From the NCBI GenBank assembly GCA_027294455.1, contig JAPULZ010000171.1:1-64000 (forward strand): 64,000 nucleotides of DNA, written 5' to 3'. Positions within the stretch are counted from its first letter, which is position 1. Every line of letters starts with the position of its first letter. The notes under the pieces were generated by a model that saw nothing but the letters and a program-made list of their open reading frames with translations, had not been told where the DNA came from and ran no database searches. Positions 26,987 through 35,827 of this stretch are shown one piece after another. The position numbers were made by a program, and so were the translations under genes. This stretch comes from Gemmatimonadota bacterium (lineage in GTDB: Bacteria > Gemmatimonadota > Gemmatimonadetes > Gemmatimonadales > GWC2-71-9).

Positions 26987-27011
26987 CCCCACCGCGCCGA
27001 TGGCGGCGGGG
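26987..27011 (-). terminator. Probable intrinsic terminator of the Fn3 lipoprotein gene
   Basis: Between the lipoprotein stop and hutH lies a GC-rich hairpin: CCCCACCGC (26987-26995) pairs with GCGGCGGGG (27003-27011), one mismatch, 7-nt loop. Read on the minus strand it is followed by a T-enriched stretch (GGTTGTCGTTT). It is about 40 nt past the lipoprotein stop codon. The tail is interrupted, so strength is uncertain. Confidence 0.4.
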
Positions 27012-27053
27012 ACGGTGTCCCGGACGTTTACCTACGGTACCCCTTGCTGTTGC

Positions 27054-28208
27054 CTACCGGTATCCCTTGACCACGAGACCGCCGTCGGCCGACCGGTGGC
27101 CACCGCCGATGGAAAGCTCGGGATTCCCGTGATCGGTCTGGTAGGACCAATCGAAGATGATGAAGTCCGTGCCCACGTGGGTGACTCGGAGGCCGCCGTA
27201 CCGCACGAAGCCGTCACCGCCGTCCATCTCGAAGACGTAGCCGAAACCGGGCTCGGCAGACAGGCCCGTCGGGGCGTATCCCGTCACCGGCGCGATGTCG
27301 ATGGACGTCAAGTCCTCGATGGGGTTCGCACTGTACAGCGCCAGAGTCGTCCCGGTGCGGACCGGCTCGAGGAAGATGGTCCCCGACCCGTCACGATCGA
27401 GGAAGAAGTCGATGTCCGTGCGATCGCCCCGCCGGATCAAGCCGAGCTCGTTCGCGCCCACGAGGCCGTCGCCGTTGAGATCCTCGAAGAAACGGAAACC
27501 GCTGAGATCGGCGTCGGCCTGAAAGGCGTAGGCCAGCACGTTGCGCGCATCGGGACGGGGCGTGTCGGCCCACAGGTCCGACCACAAGCTCTCCCATCCT
27601 TCGATGCTCTCCGCCGACACCCCGAAGCACATGGACACCCCGTTTGCCAGCGCGGCAACCAGAAACTCCGGCGCGACCGTGGTCCCCTCGAGACTCCAGG
27701 TCGCTCCGCACAGATCGGCATCGAGATCGTACGAGGTGCTGTACACGCGGTACGTCTTGAACCCGTCGGGCGCGTTGAGAAAGGCATTGTCGGCCCACGC
27801 GAGGTGAATGGCGCCGTCGAGGGTGGTGCCGACGATGGAGGCCGGCGTCTCCAAGCGCAGCCGCTCGTCGATCAAGACAGCCTCGCTCGGCTGACTCTCC
27901 TCTCCATCGGTGTTGACGGCCGTCACCCGATACTCGAGGTCGGGGAATCCGTTGTCGTGGAAACTCGTGGAGGTCGTCGTGCCCCGGAGGTCGAATTGGC
28001 TCGATCCGTCGAGGCGGCCATAGACGTTGTAGGCCTCGAGACCCGGGTCCGTCACCGGCAGCCAGGTGAGGAGGACACCCAGCGGCTGCAACGGATCGCC
28101 GCTCGGTTCGAGTTCGTAGAACAGGCCCTCGGGCCGGTCGATCGGGGCGAAGAGGTCCGAGCATGCCGCCACGGCCATCGCTCCTACAACCACCAGCATT
28201 TTGTTCAT
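27054..28208 (-). CDS. Fibronectin type III-like surface lipoprotein, function unknown
   Basis: The 384-residue protein has a lipoprotein signal (MNKMLVVVGAMAVAACSD, lipobox Cys16). Two fibronectin III-like beta modules follow, with GVLLTWLPVTDPGLEAYNVY near residue 45 and GAIHLAWADNAFLNAPDGFK near residue 140. An EF-hand-like acidic segment FFEDLNGDGLVGANELGL lies near residue 250 and a second DRDGSG follows. It should be anchored on the outer membrane or exposed at the surface. Its 150-bp upstream gap and downstream hairpin suggest a single-gene unit. No enzymatic motif is seen. Confidence 0.75.
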   Translation of the reverse strand: MNKMLVVVGAMAVAACSDLFAPIDRPEGLFYELEPSGDPLQPLGVLLTWLPVTDPGLEAYNVYGRLDGSSQFDLRGTTTSTSFHDNGFPDLEYRVTAVNTDGEESQPSEAVLIDERLRLETPASIVGTTLDGAIHLAWADNAFLNAPDGFKTYRVYSTSYDLDADLCGATWSLEGTTVAPEFLVAALANGVSMCFGVSAESIEGWESLWSDLWADTPRPDARNVLAYAFQADADLSGFRFFEDLNGDGLVGANELGLIRRGDRTDIDFFLDRDGSGTIFLEPVRTGTTLALYSANPIEDLTSIDIAPVTGYAPTGLSAEPGFGYVFEMDGGDGFVRYGGLRVTHVGTDFIIFDWSYQTDHGNPELSIGGGHRSADGGLVVKGYR

Positions 28209-28358
28209 TGGGATTCACTCCATCCGTTTGACGGGACCATGATGAACGCACTTCTCATGCCAGTTCTTAAGTCATGTCACATCAACGAGTTACACACATT
28301 GCCGCCGATCCGAGTGTCTCCTTTGGCGGACAATCGAGCGCATCGCAACCCTGCGGCT
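28209..28358. other. 150-bp intergenic region between lptD and the lipoprotein gene
   Basis: The region is less GC-rich than its neighbours. It should contain the lipoprotein promoter and the lptD 3-prime end. A GGAG about 9 nt upstream of the lipoprotein ATG is a credible ribosome binding site. A CCGCC/GGCGG stem with an 18-nt loop (28299-28333) is present but weak. I found no convincing -35/-10 pair. Confidence 0.4.
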
Positions 28359-31148
28359 TCAGCGATTCACAGTTCGCTGGTCGTAGTTGAACTTGATCTC
28401 GGTCAGATCGATCAGCTGCACGAAGAAATTGAAGGCGAAATTGCCGTTCGGGGCCTGGACGAACGCGAAGGTGGCCCGCCAACGCTGCAGATCCCGTTCG
28501 AACCGCAGGGCGTTCGACCCGAACTCCTTGGTGGTCAGGTTGTAATCGGTGGTCCACTGCAAGGACCAGTTTCTGGTCGGGCTGAACGACATCGTGGCCC
28601 CGAACGTCCGATTGTTCGTGGGCGTGCCGAACGTCTGCGTCTGCTCGTCTGATCTGGACCGGCGGTCGTTGAAGCGGATGGACGCGGTAAACCCCCGCCC
28701 CCGCTGTCCCCGGCCGGCGATGCTCTCGATGGACTGAAACGCGCGGCCGGCGGCCATGACGGGTACCGGGGCGAAGAACTCCTCGTCCAGCGAATCCGCG
28801 ACTCCGGCCAGCTCGTCGGGCCCGGGAGCCTCCAGCGGTTCGCCGCCGAATACCGCCCGGGCGAGGCGAGCGAACGTGGCACCGCTGATCGTGAAGCTCG
28901 TCGCGATGGACCGGAGAAACGGTGAGAAGGCCGCGCTGTCGAACCCCACCGGCCCGTCCCAGAGATCGTGGGTGAACCGCAGGTTGAATCCCCGGAGCAG
29001 GTCGCTGGTGAGGGTGTTGCTGATACTGGAGGTTCTCCAGCCGTTCCGGCCGGGCTCCTTGGCCTGTTCGAAATCGTACTGCAGGCCGGATGTCTGGATG
29101 CTCAGCAGCTTGATCTTCTGGGCGTCCCCGGTGCCCGACGTATCATCGCTGGCGAACTTGCCCTCGAACGTTTGGGAAATCCCGAGCAGTCCCACTGAGT
29201 GCAGGGCGGGGCTCGTCAGCCGGGGATTGGGGTTGCCCGGCTGGAGCGCGCGCATGAATCGCTCCGAGACCTCGGCGGAAGGCGCATAGGTCCAGGAGAA
29301 TTGCGGTGAAAACGAGTGGCGGATCCGCTCCACGGGCCCGAATCCGGGGAGGAAACCGAAGATCGCCGGCGACATGCTCGCGGCGAACGACAGCCGCTTC
29401 CCCTGCTGCACGAACTCGCCGCCGGTGAACTCGTTGCGGAGCATGAATGGCCCGGACGTCTTGTTGCGGACGCCCACCGAGGGCTGGAACTTCCAGGTCG
29501 CCGGGAACAGCATGGGCAGGTTGATGCCCGTCTCCCAGTTGATCTCCGTGGAGAAGCGTTCCCCGTACAGGCGGTCGACGGTCTTGGTGGAATCGTTGGG
29601 ATCGACGACGGCCAGCACCGTGCGCCGGTCCGCGAACACGTCGGTGACCCTGAAGTCGTTGCGGAGATTCCACCGGCCGAACCGGATGGGTGTTCCGAAG
29701 TGCAGGGTCGTGGTGCGCGTATCCGTGAACAGGGAATCTTCCTGCGGAATCCCGTCCACCGGGGGGAGCACGATGGTGCCCGCCGCTTGATTGAATTGCT
29801 GGGCGACCACGAAGGAGAACGTCGGCGACCAGGTGATATCGCTGCCGATGCTGATGGGCACCGGTGTCAGGCGTACGTCGGGAAACCTCTGCGACACGCT
29901 TTCGTCGCTGATCTGCTGGGTGCGGCTGCCCCCCAGGGTGATCGTCCCCCAGTCCAGCTGCTTCGAGAAGTTGATCGTGCTGCGTAGATTGCCGGTCTGC
30001 AGAAATGGGTCGACAGAATTCTCCCGCAACACCCTAGTGCTGGTGGCAAAGTCGACGGCGGCGGAAAGCCGGGTTCGCTGATTGAACTGCTGCTGGTGAT
30101 TCCAGTTGAGACGCGTGGTCTGCCGGCCGGTCGCGCCGTCCTCGCTCGATTCGAACACCCGCGAGGCCCCCAGCGACCCCGTCATGAAGCGGTCCAACCA
30201 GTTGTACCGCAGCTGAGTGTTGATCGCCACCGACGTTGAGGCAAACCAATCCAGCGACGCCTGGAGGTCCAGGTAGTCGTTGATCGCGAAGTAGTACCCG
30301 ATGTTGGTGATGTGCCGGCGGTAACCCTCGTTGGGGCGCACGATGTCGTTGATCCCGAAGCGGGGTACCAGGATGCCCGAGCGCCGCCCTTCACGCATGT
30401 CCTGAAAGATGAACGGCAGCCACATCACGGGCACGTCGCGGACATACAAGATGACGGGACGCGCCACCATGATGTTCTTGGACACGTACTTGGTTCTGCC
30501 CACGGCGAAGTGATAATCGGGAACCGGGAGATCCGAGCTCGTGATGCTGCCCTCACCGGCGTACATCCTCGTGGAAGCCGAATCCACGCTGAGGTCCCCG
30601 CGCATGTACCACTTGACGCCGAGTTGGGTGAAAGCCGTGATGGCGTCGGTGACCACCCCGCGGTGCAGGCAGGTGTCGTAATCCATCTCTTCACCGACGA
30701 CGGCGGTGCCTTCGCTGAACAGCTTCGGGTCGCCGGTGGCGTCGAGAAAGCATGCGTCCTGCATGTACCGGATGGAGTCCGCTTCCAGCGTGCTGCCGTC
30801 CCGCTCCACCAACGCCGCGCCCCACAGGTCGATTTGACGCACCAACGCCTGGAACGTTAGGCTGTCGGCGGCATAGCGCGTGTTATGATACCCCGGCCGC
30901 CTGAGCAGTTCTGTGATAATCGAGTCGGGAGCCGGAAACGCCCGCGAAGGACCCGCCGGCAGTCCCACCGCAGCATCGGCCGCCTGCGCCGCCGAATCGG
31001 CGCGAAGAGAATCCTGCACGACCCGTAGGGAATCGCGAACGGCTTGCGTCGAGTCACGGACCTGCGCCGTGGCGGCCGCGGCAGGCAGCGAAAATCCGAG
31101 GAACGTGACGGCTACACGGATTGCACCAACGCTACGCTCAACCCGCAC
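28359..31148 (-). CDS. lptD: LPS-assembly outer-membrane protein LptD-like
   Basis: The 929-residue protein has a signal peptide (cleavage near residue 29), an Arg-Asp-Ser-rich linker (RDSTQAVRDSLRVVQDS), an OstA/LptA-like beta-jellyroll (residues about 90-190, LTFQALVRQIDLWGAALV) and a large beta-barrel. The barrel opens with the LptD-like VMWLPFIFQDMREGRRSG. LptD inserts lipopolysaccharide into the outer leaflet. The start GTG overlaps tatC by 11 bp. The only two Cys (133 and 160) are both in the N-terminal domain, so an E. coli-type disulfide from that domain to the barrel cannot form. No lptE or lptA is in view. Confidence 0.87.
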   Translation of the reverse strand: MRVERSVGAIRVAVTFLGFSLPAAAATAQVRDSTQAVRDSLRVVQDSLRADSAAQAADAAVGLPAGPSRAFPAPDSIITELLRRPGYHNTRYAADSLTFQALVRQIDLWGAALVERDGSTLEADSIRYMQDACFLDATGDPKLFSEGTAVVGEEMDYDTCLHRGVVTDAITAFTQLGVKWYMRGDLSVDSASTRMYAGEGSITSSDLPVPDYHFAVGRTKYVSKNIMVARPVILYVRDVPVMWLPFIFQDMREGRRSGILVPRFGINDIVRPNEGYRRHITNIGYYFAINDYLDLQASLDWFASTSVAINTQLRYNWLDRFMTGSLGASRVFESSEDGATGRQTTRLNWNHQQQFNQRTRLSAAVDFATSTRVLRENSVDPFLQTGNLRSTINFSKQLDWGTITLGGSRTQQISDESVSQRFPDVRLTPVPISIGSDITWSPTFSFVVAQQFNQAAGTIVLPPVDGIPQEDSLFTDTRTTTLHFGTPIRFGRWNLRNDFRVTDVFADRRTVLAVVDPNDSTKTVDRLYGERFSTEINWETGINLPMLFPATWKFQPSVGVRNKTSGPFMLRNEFTGGEFVQQGKRLSFAASMSPAIFGFLPGFGPVERIRHSFSPQFSWTYAPSAEVSERFMRALQPGNPNPRLTSPALHSVGLLGISQTFEGKFASDDTSGTGDAQKIKLLSIQTSGLQYDFEQAKEPGRNGWRTSSISNTLTSDLLRGFNLRFTHDLWDGPVGFDSAAFSPFLRSIATSFTISGATFARLARAVFGGEPLEAPGPDELAGVADSLDEEFFAPVPVMAAGRAFQSIESIAGRGQRGRGFTASIRFNDRRSRSDEQTQTFGTPTNNRTFGATMSFSPTRNWSLQWTTDYNLTTKEFGSNALRFERDLQRWRATFAFVQAPNGNFAFNFFVQLIDLTEIKFNYDQRTVNR

Positions 31149-31884
31149 TGCGCTTCCAAATGACGCGACCGATGAGGATGCCGATCTCGTACAGCACGAT
31201 GATCGGGGCCATCATCATCAGCATGGAAAAGATGTCGGGCGGAGTGACAAACGCGGCGACGACGGCGCCTACCAGGAACGCGTAGGGACGGTTGCGGGCA
31301 AAGAACTTCGGGCTGACCAGATGCATCGCCGACAGCAGCACCATGACCAACGGCAATTGGAACACGAAGCCAAAGGCGAGGATGACCTGTGTGGCGAATG
31401 CAAAGTAGTCGCCGGCGGTGATGAACGGAGTGAAGGACGCTCCCGTGAACCGCTCGCTCAACATGATCTTCAAGATGGCCGGCAACACCCAAAGAAACGC
31501 CATCCACGCCCCGGAAATGAACAGGCCGGTACCGGCCATGATGGCCGGCATGACCATCCGGCGCTCCTGCTCGTACAGCGCGGGTGCAAGGAATCCCCAC
31601 GCCTGCCGGACGATCACCGGGAACGCGAAGACCGCCCCAAGGAGGACGGAGAGTTTCAGCGTGATGAGAAAGGCGTCGGTGGGCCGGGTGAAGACCAGAG
31701 TTCCGGATGGCACGTAGGGTTCGATGGGAATCATCAGGACGGCACGCAGATCGAACCGGGTCACCAAGTAAAACCCGAGAAACGATCCGACCACCAACGC
31801 GATCGCACTCCAGAGGATGCGCCACCGTAGCTCTTCGAGGTGGTCCAGAAAGGGCATCTCGCCCCGGGGCTGCTTCTTGGCCAT
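31138..31884 (-). CDS. tatC: Twin-arginine translocase subunit TatC
   Basis: The 248-residue integral membrane protein starts with the TatC cytoplasmic motif MPFLDHLEELRWRI and has six predicted membrane helices. FAFPVIVRQAWGFLAPALYEQER contains the conserved loop, and FGFVFQLPLVMVLL and TPPDIFSMLMMM follow. TatC recognises twin-arginine signal peptides. It lies between cpoB and lptD in the envelope operon, away from tatA. Confidence 0.95.
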   Translation of the reverse strand: MAKKQPRGEMPFLDHLEELRWRILWSAIALVVGSFLGFYLVTRFDLRAVLMIPIEPYVPSGTLVFTRPTDAFLITLKLSVLLGAVFAFPVIVRQAWGFLAPALYEQERRMVMPAIMAGTGLFISGAWMAFLWVLPAILKIMLSERFTGASFTPFITAGDYFAFATQVILAFGFVFQLPLVMVLLSAMHLVSPKFFARNRPYAFLVGAVVAAFVTPPDIFSMLMMMAPIIVLYEIGILIGRVIWKRSAG

Positions 31885-31911
31885 CAGTGCATCAACCGGC
31901 CGCTCGGACCG

Positions 31912-32700
31912 CTACTGGCGGAGTTTGTCGCGGGCGAGGTCCGCCTCATCCGACCGGGGATAGCCGGCCACGACGCGTTGGAAGGCGAGGCGCGCCGCGG
32001 CTTCGTCGCCCCGGCGCTCGGCGTCGAGGCCGATCTTGTAGAGGGCCATGGGCGCGCGGGACGAATTGGGGAATCGTTCCACCACGGCCTCGAAGGCCGC
32101 GACGGCGGAGTCCGGCTCCTCGGCGCGGAAGCTCTCTCCGATCCAGTACAGCGCATCGGCTGCTCTGGCGCTCTCGGCATGGTCGTCCAGCACGCGGCGG
32201 AAGGCGATACGGGCCGTTGTGGGACTGCCCCGATTGAGCTGCTGAATCCCCATCTCGAACAGTTCCTCGGGGCCGGGTGCATCGGCCACTCGCGTGTCGG
32301 CGCCCTCTCCACCGGTTCCCGCGGCCTGCGTCGGGGCCCCGATGGAACGCTGGGCGATCTGATCGCGGAGTTGGCCGAGACGGACTTGGCTCTGCCCGGT
32401 CAACTCCTGAATCGCCACCAGCTGGCGCTGGATATCGGTGAGTTCTCCGCGGAAGACGCCCTGCATGGCGAAAATGGAGCGATTCTGCGCCCGGAGCGAA
32501 TCGAGAATCCGTCCGGACAACCCTTGGAGCAGCGCCATGTCGTCCAGCAGGCGTGCCAGCATAACGGCCCGCGCCGAATCGGCGCGGGCCGTGTCTTCAC
32601 GATACTCGGTTAACTGATTCTCGATCCGCCGAACGTCCCCCTTGAGGGCACAGCCCGTCACCACGACGCCGGCGACGAGAAGGGAGGCGAAACGTCTCAC
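31912..32700 (-). CDS. cpoB: CpoB/YbgF-type TPR lipoprotein of the Tol-Pal system
   Basis: I start this gene at GTG 32698-32700, overlapping the pal stop (GTGA), giving 262 residues with a lipoprotein signal (VVTGC, Cys17). A coiled-coil region (about residues 25-100) is followed by C-terminal TPRs (ELFEMGIQQLNRGSPTTARIA, ALYKIGLDAERRGDEAAARLA). CpoB/YbgF proteins coordinate outer-membrane constriction with peptidoglycan synthesis. Position directly after pal is canonical. The lipoprotein anchor differs from the soluble periplasmic form in E. coli. Confidence 0.88.
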   Translation of the reverse strand: MRRFASLLVAGVVVTGCALKGDVRRIENQLTEYREDTARADSARAVMLARLLDDMALLQGLSGRILDSLRAQNRSIFAMQGVFRGELTDIQRQLVAIQELTGQSQVRLGQLRDQIAQRSIGAPTQAAGTGGEGADTRVADAPGPEELFEMGIQQLNRGSPTTARIAFRRVLDDHAESARAADALYWIGESFRAEEPDSAVAAFEAVVERFPNSSRAPMALYKIGLDAERRGDEAAARLAFQRVVAGYPRSDEADLARDKLRQ

Positions 32701-33347
32701 ATTCCCGGCATGGTCAGCCGGTCCCCTCCCGAGGTGATCGAGAACTCGTCGCGACGGTTCTGCCCCCATGCAGCCTCATTGCTCCCGGTGGCCAAGGGCC
32801 GCTCCTCGCCCATGGATGACGTGGTAATCCTACTCTCGGCTATACCCCGATCGGTGAGGTAACGTTTCGCCGCCAGTGCTCGCCGGTTCCCGAGGGCGAG
32901 ATTGTATTCGTCCGAGCCCCGCTCGTCGCAATGGCCGGTGACCTGAATGCGCAGATTCGGATTCGCCTGGAGGATGGCCAGTTTGCGATCGAGGACGGCG
33001 GCATCTCCCGGCCGGACGTTCGACCGATCAAAGTCGAAGTTGACGCGAACCGCCAGCGCCTGGCGCACCCGATTGGTTTCCTCTCGGATCACATTCAGCG
33101 AGTCGGCACGCTGACGGTCTTGTTCGGCCTGAATCCGCTGGCGTTCCCGGGCGAGACTGTCGCGGATAGCCTGCTCCCGTGCGATGGAATCACGCACCTG
33201 CTGCGCTTCAGCCTGCGCGGCTGCAAGAGAATCCGGGTCCGGGCCCAGAGGCGTTGGCGGCGCACCACCACCACAGGCGGCAGCGCCAATGACAACCGCG
33301 AGTCCGATAGACATCGGAAGGATGTGTCGCATCTTTGCTCCATTCAT
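32697..33347 (-). CDS. pal: Peptidoglycan-associated lipoprotein Pal (OmpA-like)
   Basis: The 216-residue lipoprotein has a lipobox near residue 25 (IGAAAC), an Arg/Asp/Ser/Glu-rich helical linker (REQAIRDSLARERQRIQAEQ) and a C-terminal OmpA domain. The peptidoglycan-binding part reads NFDFDRSNVRPGDAAVLD, VTGHCDERGSDEYNLALG and NRRALAAKRYL. Pal tethers the outer membrane to the wall. Two starts compete: ATG 33345-33347, coupled to the tolB stop by ATGA, and an ATG five codons in with a closer GGAG site. The long helical linker is unlike short-linker E. coli Pal. Confidence 0.95.
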   Translation of the reverse strand: MNGAKMRHILPMSIGLAVVIGAAACGGGAPPTPLGPDPDSLAAAQAEAQQVRDSIAREQAIRDSLARERQRIQAEQDRQRADSLNVIREETNRVRQALAVRVNFDFDRSNVRPGDAAVLDRKLAILQANPNLRIQVTGHCDERGSDEYNLALGNRRALAAKRYLTDRGIAESRITTSSMGEERPLATGSNEAAWGQNRRDEFSITSGGDRLTMPGM

Positions 33348-34699
33348 GAGTTGTTTCGCTCCGGTATTCTAGGAGACCATGCCGGAAGGCGCGCCTCCCC
33401 AAGCCTCGTTAACTGCCGCACCCGCCCCGTTTCCATATCGATGACCCACACTTGGTACGACCCGGTGCGGGTCGATACGAAAGCCAAGTGCCGGCCATCC
33501 GGCGCCCACGTGGCGTCGGAGTTGCGTGTCGCGCTGGTCAGCTGTCGCACGACCCGGCTCCCGACGTCCATCAGAAATATTTGGGCGGTGCGCGCCACGT
33601 AGCGGTCGAATGCCACACTCAACCCGTCCGGGGACCACTCTGGGTGGTGCGACGACCCTGACACACCATAGTCAAAAGGCGCGAACAGCTCCTGGCCAGT
33701 CCCATCCGACGACATCACGTAAATCTGGCTGAGTCCGGGTCGATCCGATTCGTAGGCAATCCGTTGCCCATCGGGGCTGTACGTGGGGGAGAGATTATCA
33801 GAAAAGCCACCCACCGTCAAGCGCTGTAAGCAGCAGTCATCAGCCAAGTTATATGTGTAGATGTCGGTGCCCTCCTCGTTGGCCCGCGAGAAGGCCAGCG
33901 TTCGGCCGTCCGGGGAAAAGGCGGGGGCGAAGTTTTGGGACTGCGAATTCGCCGTGGGCGCCACGACCCGACGTTCTCCGGTCTCCAGATTCAGCAGGTG
34001 GAGCGGCCCCCTGCCGTCGTCCCGAAACTCCATATAGACCACGGTGCGTGCGTCGGGAGCCCAGACGGGCGACATGGCTTCACCACCGGGCGGCGACAGC
34101 GCCTCCACAGAATGCCCGTCGAAATCGATGCGATAGATGCGGCCGGCGTTGATGAAGAGAATCTGCGTGGCCGCAATGCCGGGGACGCCGGTGGCGATGC
34201 GCACCACCTCGTCCGCCGCGCGGTGGATCCGCATGCGGAAATCGCGCTCCGTCGGATCGAGACGGGGAACCTGGATTTCCGTCCGCTGCTGCTCGCCCCG
34301 CACGTCGTAGAGCGTGATCACGACCCCGGAATCGGGACCGGCGTAGAGATTCACGGCATATGCCGCGCCGAGGGCCGCATATAAGGGATAGTTCACGAAG
34401 GCTTCGGTGACGCCGTTCTCTGCGGTGGTTCCCACGCGCAAAGTCAGACTGTCTCCCGTGGGAAGGGTGATCATCTCGAATTGATCGCTGTACTCCAGGT
34501 CGCGCCCCAGAATGGTCCTGGCGGAGTCGAGACCGCCTTCCAGCTCCCCGCCGAGCATCAGCATGCCGGGACGCGTGCCCGGTGCGTAGGTGATCCCGAT
34601 GCGGACACCCCGCTCCGAAGGAGGGATCGAGTCCTGCGCCAGGGCCCCCGATCCCACGGTCACGACGAGGATCAGCCCTGAGAACATCCCACGCTTCAT
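33344..34699 (-). CDS. tolB: Tol-Pal system beta-propeller protein TolB
   Basis: TolB is a periplasmic beta-propeller that bridges Pal and the inner-membrane Tol motor. I start it at ATG 34697-34699 (MKRGMFSGLILVV, signal peptide ending ALAQ), overlapping the preceding stop by ATGA, giving 451 residues. The N-terminal domain is followed by six-blade WD-like repeats such as MSPVWAPDARTVVYM, FAPAFSPDGRTLAFS and LSPTYSPDGQRIAYE. The upstream part of the track ORF is a shadow. Confidence 0.93.
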   Translation of the reverse strand: MKRGMFSGLILVVTVGSGALAQDSIPPSERGVRIGITYAPGTRPGMLMLGGELEGGLDSARTILGRDLEYSDQFEMITLPTGDSLTLRVGTTAENGVTEAFVNYPLYAALGAAYAVNLYAGPDSGVVITLYDVRGEQQRTEIQVPRLDPTERDFRMRIHRAADEVVRIATGVPGIAATQILFINAGRIYRIDFDGHSVEALSPPGGEAMSPVWAPDARTVVYMEFRDDGRGPLHLLNLETGERRVVAPTANSQSQNFAPAFSPDGRTLAFSRANEEGTDIYTYNLADDCCLQRLTVGGFSDNLSPTYSPDGQRIAYESDRPGLSQIYVMSSDGTGQELFAPFDYGVSGSSHHPEWSPDGLSVAFDRYVARTAQIFLMDVGSRVVRQLTSATRNSDATWAPDGRHLAFVSTRTGSYQVWVIDMETGRVRQLTRLGEARLPAWSPRIPERNNS

Positions 34700-35403
34700 C
34701 GCCGCAACGTCCTGGGGTCGAAGAAAAAGCTCACGGGAAGAATGTCGCCGGCGAATCCTTCGGGCAGCGGACCGAACGCCCCGGTATTCCCGGCGGCTTC
34801 GATGGCGCCCTGCGCTTCGAGATCGAAGGCGAAGCTCCCGGAGCGCTGCACGAAGCGGAGGCTGGTGATGGTTCCGTCCTGCCGCACCAGGAACAGCACC
34901 TCGGCCCGCAACGACTCGTTGCCCGGCGGCCGCTGCCATCGCCGGTAGATCTGCGCGACGATGTTGCCCAGATACTCCGGAAACGGAAAGTCGACGCCAC
35001 TCACACTCAGGGTGGCGGGATCGTCACCGGTGGACGGCTCCTCGTCCTCGAGGGGTTCGACGTCCGGCGTGCTGCGGGGCGCCGGCTCCTTGTTCTCGGT
35101 CTCCTCCGGTGGGGGCGGCGCCTCGGCCATGGCGGTTTGGGGGGGTGGCGTTCTCGGCACGGCCTGCGTCCGCTGGGCGGGCCGATCGATGACCTCGGGG
35201 GCGCGCCGCGCCTCGGGCTCGGGCCTGGGCGCCGCGACGAGCTGCACCGTGTACACGGGGACATCGGGGACGCGGTGATCACCTTCGGTCGCAAAGACCA
35301 GGCCGGCCACCACCGCGTGGAGCATGAACGTACCTGCGAACGCTACAGTAATCCCGCTTCCCTGGCGGCTGCGTTCTTGATAGGCGTATTGTGGACGACT
35401 CAC
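34696..35403 (-). CDS. TonB/TolA-like energy transducer
   Basis: The 235-residue protein has one N-terminal membrane segment (GITVAFAGTFMLHAVVAGLVF), a Pro/Glu-rich periplasmic spacer (about residues 50-125) and a C-terminal TonB/TolA domain (YLGNIVAQIYRRWQRPPGNE, VLFLVRQDGTITSLRFVQ). It fills the TolA slot between tolR and tolB, but the short Pro-rich spacer resembles TonB more than the long helical TolA of E. coli. It should transmit proton-motive energy from TolQ/TolR to TolB/Pal. The start is GTG overlapping the tolR stop. Confidence 0.85.
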   Translation of the reverse strand: MSRPQYAYQERSRQGSGITVAFAGTFMLHAVVAGLVFATEGDHRVPDVPVYTVQLVAAPRPEPEARRAPEVIDRPAQRTQAVPRTPPPQTAMAEAPPPPEETENKEPAPRSTPDVEPLEDEEPSTGDDPATLSVSGVDFPFPEYLGNIVAQIYRRWQRPPGNESLRAEVLFLVRQDGTITSLRFVQRSGSFAFDLEAQGAIEAAGNTGAFGPLPEGFAGDILPVSFFFDPRTLRR

Positions 35404-35825
35404 CGCTCAATCTCCTCGGCCTCGGTGACGATCCCGAGATCTTCGATGCCGGCGGATCGGATCACGGCCAGGACCCTCGCCGCATCCGCCCAGGATGCCC
35501 GGCCATCCCCACGGAAATATACCCCGGCGGGATCGTTCGCCTCGACGATGGCCTGAAACGAGCCGCGGAATTCCTCATACGACAGGGGATCGTCGTCGAT
35601 GTAGATGACACCGTCCTTGTCCAGCGTGATGGTCAATCCTTCCTTCGGTTGAATCGGCTGCGCCTCGGTCCGCGGCAGCTGCACGTCCACCCCGCCCTGC
35701 ATGATCGGGGCGGTGATCATGAAGATGATGAGCAAGACGAAGGCGACGTCCACCAACGAGGTCACGTTGATGTCGGCCGTGAGGGACAATTCGCCACGGC
35801 CATGCGGACCGGCGTGCCTCGGCAT
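35400..35825 (-). CDS. tolR: ExbD/TolR family biopolymer transport protein
   Basis: The 141-residue protein has one N-terminal membrane helix with the essential Asp (NVTSLVDVAFVLLIIFMITA) and a periplasmic domain (YFRGDGRASWADAARVLAVI). ExbD/TolR proteins work with TolQ/ExbB as a proton-driven motor. Position right after tolQ (2 bp gap) and before the TonB/TolA-like gene supports a Tol role rather than TonB-dependent uptake, but the two families cannot be separated by sequence alone here. Confidence 0.92.
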   Translation of the reverse strand: MPRHAGPHGRGELSLTADINVTSLVDVAFVLLIIFMITAPIMQGGVDVQLPRTEAQPIQPKEGLTITLDKDGVIYIDDDPLSYEEFRGSFQAIVEANDPAGVYFRGDGRASWADAARVLAVIRSAGIEDLGIVTEAEEIER

Positions 35826-35827
35826 CG

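Noticed and set aside
28299-28333. Hairpin CCGCC/GGCGG after lptD as an intrinsic terminator
   Set aside because: The stem is short with an 18-nt loop and no T-tract follows.
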